DNA of 64,000 nucleotides from Membranipora membranacea (Eukaryota; Bryozoa; Gymnolaemata; Cheilostomatida; Membraniporidae), in the NCBI GenBank assembly GCA_914767715.1, contig OU612068.1, positions 22,628,001 to 22,692,000 on the forward strand, read 5' to 3'. The position numbers were made by a program, and so were the translations under genes. This document shows positions 12,701 to 23,500 of this stretch, piece by piece (positions within the stretch are counted from its first letter, which is position 1; each line of letters begins with the position of its first letter). A model generated the notes under the pieces. The model was not told where the DNA came from. It made no database searches and saw only the letters and a list, made by a program, of their open reading frames with translations.

Positions 12701-15700
12701 TACTGCTGTACTGAAGAAGGCAGCGGTTTGTTTTTGTATACTCATAAAAGAGATGTTTGATGTCACTCAGCTGATAAAAAGTGGAATTTGACCAGAGAAT
12801 CACTTCCTGCTACTTTGTCTGCTCAAGTGTTAATTAATTGTGTCAGAGTAAACAGTAGCGATCAAAGTACGCAGATACCCTGATAATTCTCACTGGTGGA
12901 ATGTAATACTGCCTGCCAGTATCACCCGTCAGCCAGTGTCATAGGCTGAGTCAGATAGGGGTTATAAATGACGTGATCATGTCAGCCGTACAACTATTAG
13001 CTCACATGGCATACTATCGTAACCTCAACTAAGGAGTCGTATGTTTAGATACTCTAAGTTAGGAGCCCCTCCCTGCTTTATGATCTAAAATTTCTCTAAC
13101 TTGCTTCAACTTCGCTCGGTTTTCTGCCAAACTAAAGATGGTTACTGCTTCACTATCCACTTGCCAAAGTCGTAGGAGTTTATTATTTTAACCGATCCTC
13201 TGTCTTGATTTGGTATATTGATGAGTTTACACTTCCTGAGTGAGACAGATTAATCGTCTTCTTAGTCTCCAAGTTTTTGAAAGTTCCCTAGACTAAATAT
13301 TTGAAAGCGTAAACAAGATCTTATCTAGATCAAGGTTGACCCAAATTTGGGGCATTCTAGTTGTTCCCATTCTACTGGTGAGGCACCGCCAGCACGAAAC
13401 CCCAAATGCTGGCAAATTGGATCATGCTTGATCTAGATCTTATCATTGTCCTGGCAGGTATAACCCAATTTGAGTCAAAACTGTTTGGACTTCACTTAAC
13501 ATGTTATGTCTTTTCCGTTATGTGAAAACTTTACCCATAGTAACCTGGCTTACAGTGATACCAAGACTATATTCGTTGGCAAACTTTGGAGAGTGGCAAT
13601 TGAGACCGGTTTGATAGTAAGCTCTATCCTGAGATAATCATTACTGTGCTGTTACATAATAATTGTTTAATCTGGGTTAATCACCTTTGTTAGTGTATAA
13701 TAATTTGTCGGCTTCTAACTCAACAATAAGATAAAATTGATCAGAAAGCAATTAATCTTCGATTTTATACTCATCAGATCAGATTGGCCCCGATTAGACC
13801 AAGTTTGGTCCATTTGCCTGCATTCTGAGTTGATCCCGATCAACTGTTCATGTCGCAGGTTGCCTTTGCCTGCGACGTGACCAGTGGAAGGGAGCAACTG
13901 GAATGCAGGCAATTGGATTAAACTTGACTATGCCCCTATAGGAGTACACTAGATCTAGATATTATCCAATTTTATTTGCCTGCATTCAAGTTTCCAGCAG
14001 CCACCTGCTCACCAGTATAAAAGGAAAGACTGGAATGCGGGCAAATTTGGCCAACCTTGATCTAGGTTTTCACTAAGCATCGTATGACTGCCCCTCCAGC
14101 CTTATCATGCAGCTACTTAGTGACAAGGCTACTGCCCCTCTGTGTAGTTTCCAATCTCTCCGATAAAGATGTCTGTGATTATTCCATCGCTCTCAGGATT
14201 TAGATCTTTTTGACCAATAAAATTCCTGGATGTTACTTAGAGTAAGGTTTGTCTAGTCACTATCATCTTGGCCAGCATCATGACAAGACTCACTATTCAT
14301 TTCAGACTATCTTCGCAAGACATGATTCCCCCCTCCCTGCCAACCCCATAAATATCTGTCACACCTTAGTACATGGAAGCACAAACAGAGAACGGTTCTA
14401 TGCCAATGGTTTCTCTGGCATAACCATGAACATGCAATATTGGTGGCGTAACCATATAACTGTTATACCTGTTCTTATTACAGGCTCACGAATCGTTAGA
14501 AGAAGCTAAATCGATGTTTGAGGAGATCAATAACGAGTTGCACAGAGAGTTACCCCGGTTTCACGATTACAGAGTCGAGTTTGTTGCAAACAACTTGATC
14601 AAATTTTTCACTGCAGAAGGAACTCTTCACAACAACACTGGCAAGGTAACGCCTCACATTGATCCTTATCGTTGTAAATTTCTTAGTTAGAAGCATTATG
14701 TTCGATTGATGCCCCTCTATATGATCTGGATTGTCTCACCATAATTTGATCCCGCATTCACTCATTCTTGCAAACAAGCTGATGTATGTATGTGTTTGTA
14801 TTGACCAAGGATGAGGTCATAATCTATTGGATCTCTTCCAATATTGTCGTGAGGCAGAGAAAGAACTTGATGCTCCATTGTAATTTTTAGAGGTACCAAC
14901 GAAATGCCAAGTGAATCTCTATCAAAAAATCTACAGTCTTTGTTGTCATGCCAGCCAGTTTTGACTAATATATAAATAAGCATTTCACTTCCTTCCTCTT
15001 GTGGTGTTCCCAGGTTATGTATTATCCATAGACTATGTGTATATCAGTGAATGTTTATCTCAATGGGGCTTCAGATAAGTTTGTTGCCACCTTTAAGTCT
15101 GTTACGAGACATTATCTACCACACCATCTGCATTTCATTGTTATCGAAACAGCTTGTCAGCTGGTATCAGTCCTATCGCTTACATTACCAACCCTTGGGA
15201 ATGTGTTGATCTGCATTGAGCCATGTTGCAATTTGAATGCTGCCACAATATTGCATAATATTGCTTATTAGCTATAAATCCACATAAGTCAGTCAGACCA
15301 GTCTAACTCTATGATCAGACTTACTGGTGCTAGTATCCGCTCCATGTGTAGTATGCGCCTCTCTAACATGGCTATATTGTGCTTTTGAAGTCACGAATTG
15401 GAAAATATTTGACAGCAAGATTTTCTCATAAATGTGGTACATTGTGCACACCGTAAAGACGCAAAGTTGGTCCATGAATTGTGAAGTTTGAAGTTTGTTT
15501 AGTGCCTATTTCTAATATCTTTCCTTTAATAGACAGTTTTCTGAGCTGTTATTTATGCCTAAATTCGGAGTTGTCCTCTCTCCAGTTAGGTACTTTTAAC
15601 CCACGCCGCATAGGAAAAACCTGCTGAAAGAGGGTTATCTTGAAAAACGCTTATGTTAGGATAAAAGTGAGTTCTGATTCAGAGTCTGCACCATTGAAAA

Positions 15701-18700
15701 CCCTGTGGGACAGGGTTTCCAAATCATTGGAGGCTTGAATGTTGATAAATCTTAATTTTAGTGACAAAACTCATGAAAAATTCTGCCAAATTGTCCGCAA
15801 AACAGGCAGAAAATGCTATAATTGACTATCCAATATGCTAAAATTATTTCCCAAACTATGTCCATATGAATTTTCAATGCTGCAGATTCTGAATCAAAAA
15901 TAATTTTTATCCTATTATAAGCGGTTATCAAGATAACCTTCTTTTCAGCACGTTTTTCCTATGCAGCGTGGGTTAAAAGTACCAAACTGGAGAGAGGACA
16001 ACTCCGAATTGAGGCCCTAATCGGAGCTTAGAAAACTGTCTATAGGTTGGTAGCATTGAAAGTATGGCACATAAGTGATATGTTATGACCTCACAAACAT
16101 GTTACAATCTTTTAAAATGTATGATGCCCAATTTCCTCATACCTACAGCTGGATGATAATTTGAGAAATCTGTTGGAGACATTAGCCACGACACACGCCG
16201 AAGAGCAGGAGAGGATAAAGGACTCTCCCGGCAGAGCACCTGCTAACACATCTCGTATCGATGAGGACCCTGATGCACTAGATTTATCTACCCTCTCTAC
16301 AGGTGGGCGCTGTGTGGAAGTAATCAGTATTACACACTATTGACTCACTGGTTGCTATAATTGTTGGGAATTAAGTCAAATGCCTAGACATTGAAATGTG
16401 GTGGTACCTGCAATGCGTTGTCATCAAGGTGAAGCGGTATTTCAGAACGCAACCACTTGACCAAGTTCAAAGGAGTAAACTACTAAGGAGACTTTGTGGT
16501 TATTGCGTTTGCCATGAGATACCAAGCATACAATCATCTGTAATAAATAGTGCGTAATTTGCTCTTATGTAATAAAGATATCCGCCATTGTCCCGAGCTA
16601 TCCTAGTTTTTAGTTGTGATAGGTAAAAGACCTTCATTTCGTTAACATTTTCCTCTGATTTAGGTCAATCACCAATGAAAACCAACGGGCATCATGGTGA
16701 TGTCGTTACTCCGAACTCACATCAAAGTCAAAATAATCAGGTAAGTTTTAATGGTAGTTTTATGTACTCCGCACCAATACTAGCCCAAGTTAATCGGGGT
16801 TGTAATGAGGGATTGAGTGGTGCTAAAGCAATGTTGGGAGTGTTTGTAAAGCTTAGCGCCACAATCTCACATTACCCTAAGAATAAGCCCTTGAAGGTAT
16901 ATAATTTTATATTTATTTGTTCATATTTACATGTTTATGGTTAAAAATTACTGTTGGTTCCAGAGTTCATCTTATGAAATCCTTACATGATCAAGTCAGG
17001 CTGGACATTTTTTAACCATGGCACTGGGTTAGAGTAGCACCAAATAGGCCAGCTCAAACCGTTGAGCGCTAGATTGTAGTGAAATTATTCAATAAAGTTA
17101 CAGAGTAGGGATAATAGGTCATCAATACTAAAACCTCACTCAGATTACTATACAGGACACTGCATTTTGCCTTCATACTAAAAAGTTAAAGAATTGTTTT
17201 CTATCCAATTAAGAGTGACCCTAGTCTGTCATGTTTGCATGCTAGCCTGTATTCGTATCTCTAAGAGTTATCTGATACTGTCAGATACTCTTCGGATAAC
17301 ATATTGTATAGCGCCGTTGTCATAAGGTTTTGTGCTACAAAGTTAGGCTACCTGACATTTTCGCATGAAAAAACTAATCAAAACAACTGATGTAGATTGT
17401 TGTGCCTGTTGATAGTAGCCGATACTTGCATATTGTTGAACGATCAGCGCAGCATTTCTGTCTGTTTATTTATTAGATGTTTGGTGTTCTGTTTATGATT
17501 TTATGTTTGCACATGATTATGATTTTTAGCAGCGAATCAGTGCATCATCTGAAACTGAGATTCGTAAGCGTCCCCCTGCTCGCCCTCCTTCCATCCCAAT
17601 GTCCCCTGGCAGTAAACTACCGAGTCCCTCTGATGAAGGGGTGGGCAATCCCTTCGCCGATGAAGAGATAACTGCAGAACCAGAAAATTTGGAAACTCCC
17701 CCTGAAATTGTTACCAAGGAAACTGAAAATGACCCCATCGCCGAAAACACTGAAAAACCTGAGGCTATTGTGCCCGACCAATCAGAACATGATAAATCTG
17801 GGAATCCCTTTGAGGAAGACGAGCAAGAGCCTGGGGTGGACAACTCCAACAAAGACAACGAAACTGAAACACCAGAACCAGTTGCCATTGAACCTGTGGT
17901 AGGTTTTTGCTGGGTGGTTGCCTCGCTGGTAGCTTCTTAAACTCGTAGCAGACTTTCTCTGTGGTCTTCTTCTAATTCTATAACACTTTATGTGGTTTTC
18001 GAGGGGAAATAAATCTTCAATTCCGAATTTAATGCATGGTTCCTACTGTCGCTACTTTTACAACTAATTCACTGTCTCACATTTCAGATCTGATCAGCAC
18101 TGCTGTTTTTCTGCATGATGCCTGCTGCTAATGTTTTTAGATGTAGTCTCTATGTAGCCTCTTGTCTCACCGCTCTGCACGACTTCTCACAATCTTGTCA
18201 TTTTACTAACCTCTCATAACACAGTTTATTATAATAGTAGAGAGGTGAAGAGCATTTTTGACCTTGTTTTTTAATTTTTTCCACTTCACATAACAATGTG
18301 AAACGCATGCAATCCTGATCAATTGAAAAGGATAGTTTTGTTTAAAATGTCAAGTTTCTGGGTTCGTCACCTACAGTGCTGAGTAATGTTTCCCATCTTT
18401 TGGGTTTACAGACCAATCCAACTTAATAGATGGATTTGGTGGCATAACTGACGTGTACAAACAAATTTGAGCTGTTGGATAGAGCCTGTATCATTGGCAT
18501 CATGCTTAGATGATTATTGAATATTTTCTTTATGTGGGTTTGCAGGTTAAAGTTATTGAGCAGGGACCAGTAGATAGAGAATCTACTAGAGAGAGCGAGA
18601 GTAAACCATCGACAAGTAGTACATCATCTAGTTCTGTGCTTTACCAGGTCAGTAGTGTGAGCTCTCCTATCTCTTGCCCAGGTCTGATGTTCCCCCTCCC

Positions 18701-19196
18701 CAAGCCGGTATGAGCTGTGGCAGTTGTCTACTGTTTATGAGGTGGCTTTAGTGTATACCATCCACCTCTACCATCTTCAAGATCAGAGTCACAACCGGCT
18801 AAGTGAAAAATTTGCAAGTATGGCTACAAAAGTTTGTTGGTGGTCCAGAGAAAAAATCACAAAATTCGGAACATGCAAATAATTATCTATCATGTTATCT
18901 CTCGTTTTCTCGATTGAGATCTAGGATGTGTAGAGATACACAGAATTGCTATCAAGAAACACCAGCACCGGTCTATTCATTGGCATTGATGTTTTCTTTA
19001 GGTGATGGCTACACATCCTTACCTGGCCGAAGACGAGGATGAGTTGAATTTTGAAGCAGGGGAGATAATTAACGTTGTGGAGTTTGATGATGAAGAAGAA
19101 CAGGATGATGGATGGCTGATGGGTATAAACACTAAAACTGGACGTAAGGGTGTGTTCCCTGCCAACTTCACTCAGAAAATCACCCGGAAAACTTAA
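6774..19196 (+). CDS. BIN1: Amphiphysin/BIN1 (N-BAR and SH3), complete
   Basis: Twelve exons: 6774-6848, 7716-7796, 7975-8029, 8421-8515, 10280-10375, 12034-12141, 14484-14645, 16149-16302, 16664-16740, 17530-17898, 18546-18647, 19002-19196; phases agree and the product is 522 aa. Residues 1 to about 240 form an N-BAR domain ([41 protein letters not shown] are hallmark stretches) that senses and bends membrane. The middle, 240-458, is low-complexity, with a basic proline motif ([11 protein letters not shown], an SH3 ligand) and two NPF motifs at about 341-343 and 393-395, which bind EH-domain proteins. The C-terminal SH3 domain (about 460-522) has ALYxY-like [19 protein letters not shown] and GVFPANF, and by family recruits dynamin. 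Role: endocytosis and membrane tubulation. The symbol marks the amphiphysin family, ancestral to vertebrate AMPH and BIN1. Introns hold several transposon copies. Confidence 0.95.
13325..13436. mobile_element. Palindromic MITE family A, copy 1 (112 bp)
   Basis: The ends are CTAGATCAAGGTTGACCC and, inverted, GGATCATGCTTGATCTAG. The insert is flanked by a direct repeat ATCTTAT at 13318-13324 and 13437-13443 (8 bp if the next C is counted). The size, terminal inverted repeats and 7-8 bp duplication fit a non-autonomous hAT-type element. It lies in an amphiphysin intron. Confidence 0.8.
13795..13930. mobile_element. Palindromic MITE family A, copy 2
   Basis: The left arm reads AAGTTTGGTCCATTTGCCTG, continuing CATTC; the right arm has GAATGCAGGCAATTGGATTA then AACTTGAC, the same family core as the other copies. 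The interior holds a second small palindrome (TCGCAGG...CCTGCGA). Target duplication is unclear. In an amphiphysin intron. Confidence 0.7.
13955..14065. mobile_element. Palindromic MITE family A, copy 3 (about 111 bp)
   Basis: The left arm carries TTTGCCTGCATTC and the right arm GAATGCGGGCAAATTTGGCC then AACCTTGATCTAG. It is almost the same length as copy 1 and begins about 25 bp after copy 2, so three members sit within 750 bp of one intron. Confidence 0.75.
15530..16042. mobile_element. About 510-bp element with long inverted repeats
   Basis: Starts TAGACAGTTTTCTGAGCT and ends with the inverted form AGCTTAGAAAACTGTCTA. Arms match for roughly 140 bp, including TTCGGAGTTGTCCTCTCTCC and GGTACTTTTAACCCACG in both. 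The centre has no coding potential. Flanking duplication is at most 2 bp. It is a non-autonomous DNA transposon in an amphiphysin intron, superfamily not assignable by eye. Confidence 0.8.
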
Positions 19197-20564
19197 TAAT
19201 AATCACTGTGAGTGCAAAGCTGGCTAGCTCTGCTGTCTTATCAAGCAAGTCATTCAACAGGTTTTGTTTGGTTGGTGTCAATTCTGAGGAAAGAGAAACC
19301 CTGAATGCTTCCATCATTGTGAGCTCCGTCAAACAGCACATATATAAAATCATCTGATGATGGTAACAGTGGAGTGTTGATTGATATTAGACTGATGGAA
19401 AATCTGCAAGAAATCGTCTACTCGAGCCAGTGTACATTTGTTTTCTTTTATGCTAGGTGTTACCTGAACAAGGTCCATGCAATTTTTCATGCACTATCCA
19501 TACACAGCAAATTATTTTTACAGTCAATATCATACCCAAAATAACTGACATGAATTATGCAATGTTTCTTTTGATGCAATTATGTTTTTAGTTTCACTCT
19601 CACAGCCCTAGTTTTCATTAATGCAATAGAACCAGGGAGGGTGGGATATACCCCTCCCACCCTCCCTGATAGTACCAATAATGTGCTTTGTCTAATGATC
19701 TGTACGCATGCTAATATTTCGTTGGAATGTTTTGTTTTTCACATATATGCAATTAATGTGACAGGGAGTTGAGCTCTTACAACATGAAGAGTAAGATCAA
19801 CTCTACAGGGTTCTTAAACTCCTCAATTTTGTTTCATAGTTAGAAATAATAATATAGTAATTTATTCACAATGAATTGCATACTTTTTTACTTTTATTAA
19901 TAGAGCGGGATAAATGGATTATGATTTTAGTAATGTATGGCAGCCGATCATAGTAACACTGATTTAAGATATTGCAGATTAACGCCTACTTGTTTGTACA
20001 GGTTCCACTGGTTATATCATGCCTGATTTGTATCCGAATATTCGCGTTCATAGTTAGGTCTCATTTTATTCCATGTTCTCAATTGTTTTGCTCTCTAATA
20101 CAGAGGTTATCTGAATATACAGTAAAATTGTTTTATTATTCAATAGTGTGTTGTCGGTAGTTGATAGTGGAAAAAGATACAACTATGCTTCACTATAATT
20201 ATGGATTATGGCTTTGTTACTGCACTGAGGTTCAAGGAACATAAGGATATAGAAGATAAAAAAACTGGCTACAAATTTTAATGTATCCTATATAATAATA
20301 TTTGTGAATTGGATTATGATATAATATGATTTTACCATGATAAATGATATTTATAATTAAAGAAAATAATGAGTTCCGCTGATAAAATTTTGCCAGAAGT
20401 TAAGAAGTTGTGTTCCTTTTTGGGAAGGGTGCACAACTCTATCAAATTGTCAGGTCAAACAATCAAGACAATAAGTCTCACTGGTGGAGGTTGCTTGTTG
20501 AGAATGCTATGTCTAAATAGGTGACAAGAATGAGCAATCACCAACCCGTTTGGATGTACTTATC
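19197..20564. other. Convergent 3' region, amphiphysin and LGIC-A
   Basis: The region holds 3' UTR sequence for two genes that meet tail-to-tail. No further exon is visible. An ATTAAA hexamer at 20356-20361 (plus) is a possible amphiphysin polyadenylation signal, and a TTTTATT at about 20130 gives AATAAAA for the minus-strand channel gene. Overlapping 3' ends are possible. Confidence 0.4.
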
Positions 20565-23500
20565 TTAGGTATCCCTGTTTTGATACTCATAGTAATTTGA
20601 AACAGAAAGGTATTGTGCCCAGTACACAATTGCAAAAATGAGAAAACTGCCTGGAAAAATCCCTCTCGACATGATGTCGATTCGTTTGGCTCGTCCAGTT
20701 CGACAGAATCTCCCCCATCCTCTGCGTGTGGTCCTCACGATTCTTTGTAGTCTCGTTTGAGGGATTTTACTTTTCCTAATTGTGATTCGTCGGAAGGTAG
20801 GTCTGGTAGGCCGAACCTTCAACAAACACAGATACAATGCATTAACTCTTCAACAAACAACATTATAAAACATTGATAAAGGAACGAATCAGGCCACGAA
20901 TCAGGTTATTGTTTAAATGGTTCATTGTGACAGTTATGATGCATCAAAACCTCCTGTAACTGATGTTTCTACTCACTTGTTTCATTTCAATGGCTTCTCC
21001 ATCTTCATTCACCATAGCTGGGTTGTCAACTCCGTTGTCGCCGCTAGTCTTCAGATGTGGCACTCCATTTTTTTTGCCATCTGATCCTGATGGAACTGCT
21101 ATGATCTCTATCTGGTTTGCACAAGCCGGGTCCTCTGCTGGTTCATCAATAGAGGAGAGCCTGTTTTTAGAAGTCAAGGTTCCCACCTTAGGAACCTGTA
21201 AGAATCCATCGCTACTGATCCTTTGTTGAGCTGGTGCTTTAAAACTCCCCGAGTCATTTGAAAAGCTGACTCTACTGCTACTGATTCTTTGTTGAGCTGG
21301 TGCTTTGAAACTCCCCGAATCATTTGCAGCAAAGCTGACTCTACTGCCTCTGGAAAGTTTTCTTTCGGCGGGTGAAAGAATACTGGTGACTCTTGATATG
21401 ACTTCAATTCCATCCTCTCCCTCTTCAATTATCTCTTCTATCTGATTATGAGAGAAAGCATGATAATCTTATCAATTGTCCTGTTCTTTGATGCTTCTCA
21501 TTTTAAACTAATTTTGCTGTATGCTAGTGCTACAATAACTTTTTTTGAAACATCAGGTCGAGTGTATTTACAAATTAATTTAACCTTTATGAAATAGAAT
21601 TCTTCTATCTGGCACCCAAATCATGATTGGTCATTGATAGTAGTACATAATGGAATGCCACTACCAGCAACCTAGAACAAGGTTGTTCTCTCTGTGAATG
21701 TGGTGGAATACCTCAAAAGCTGTGTATCACGCTGCCGCGCCTTGATACCCGACTTATGCCACCACAGAGGAGCAAACTAGTTCTACCAACATATCAGACG
21801 AAGTAAAATCACTTTAACTAAGGCCACCAGCATTATACATACCTCTTCCTCCTCATACTCTGACTCACTGCTGCTGTACTCTTCGTCTGTACTGTCACCT
21901 CCCTTCTCCTGATACATACTAAGGATTATCTCCTCTTTCTCCTCCTGAGTCATCTCCTCCTCCTCCTCCTCCTGCTTAACCTCTGGTACCGCCTCCTCAC
22001 CGGCTGCCAATGCTGCCGTAAAGATAAATTATTGTGTAATACCAGTTCGTTTACTGATGAAAAATCTCCATAATTTGAGATTAAGGATAACTTCAAATAT
22101 GCTGTTTTTATATGAGAATTTTGTGCCTTATGATGTGTTCGGCTGAGCCACCAAGACTAACTAGTATTTAATCTCCACTTATATACATAGGATTTTACGC
22201 TTGTAGGATTCAATTTGGATTAAGCAAGGAGAAATTACTCCTTGGTAAGGTAAACCCTGGGTTATTTTCATCACCATATTCCTCTAAGCGTGGTAATTAA
22301 ACTTTATGCAATCGGAGTTGTATTCGTTTATAGAAATCTTGCTTTGCATATTATATTATTTTAATATTTTTACCTGCTTCCTCCTGCTCTTTTGCTAGAG
22401 CTTCATCTCGTTTTCGTATTATCGCCATGTCTCTGCGGGATAACCAGTTAACAAGTCCGAATTCCAGAAATGCTGCTAGTACATAGAACTGACAAGCCCA
22501 CAGCCAAACATCAGCAGCTGGAAATTACAAGGACAAAATTTTCAAACGGCAGTTTTTATCACCATGCACTAAGGTTAGGACCGAGTCCAATGGATCTGAT
22601 TCAGTTTCAGCTCTTTCCTACATTTTCTGAAGGTGAATGAAAGCCATTCATTTTGCATAGAACTTGACATTCCTTGCAACAATGTAATCTAACTTGATCA
22701 TATCTTCCTACAATATAAATTTGGATTTGTTGGAAGCAATATAACTATAACTATGGGTGAAAATCTGTGTTGTGTATACATGGCCCAACAAGAAAAAAAA
22801 GTATATTGGTATGTTCGGCTGTACCAAGCTACCCACCCTTTGTCTGTGCTGTACGTGGTAGAACAGATTTGACTGAGTTGATCTGATTACTTATAGCGAC
22901 CATAGTAAGAGAACCCAGAGCGCACCTTCCTTGAATGATCTTCCTGTCTATCCAAAATGACATCCATGTGACAACGACCATCAATGTAGAAGGCACGTAT
23001 ATATCCCAAACATAAAATGAAAGGGTCCTGCAAAAAAAGAAACCAATTGCCTCGTTCTAAACTTGTTGTCAAACTGAACCATGTAAGCGCCAATTTTTTT
23101 TGTGGTTGCATGACAATATTAGAATTGAATAATATCGAAACTTCACTAGATTTCCTGGAGTCAGAGGTGAGACAATTTACATCATTTCGCTTTAGCCCCT
23201 ATTAAACTAGCATATCACTGCAAACCATGAAATTTAACATGCTGAGAGACAAGGTGAAAGCAAGGAGTAACAGCGCCTGTTACTCCTTGGTGAAAGTACC
23301 TGTAAAAAGTGATGAAATATCTCAAACATGAGAATGTTCCACGGTTAGCATCCTTTATCTCACAGCCTCCGACAAAGTATTTTGTATCCACCCCTAGGGA
23401 GGGAAGAGAAGCACTTAGCCTCTTGTCAACTACTGGATTGTCTAGACTGTCATATCCACCTGCCATCCATCTCAGCTTGAGCAAATCAACATCATATCGC

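Noticed and set aside
16741-16944. Extension of amphiphysin exon 9 into the intron
   Set aside because: A canonical GTAAGT donor at 16741 keeps phase with the next exon; the extension has no family similarity.
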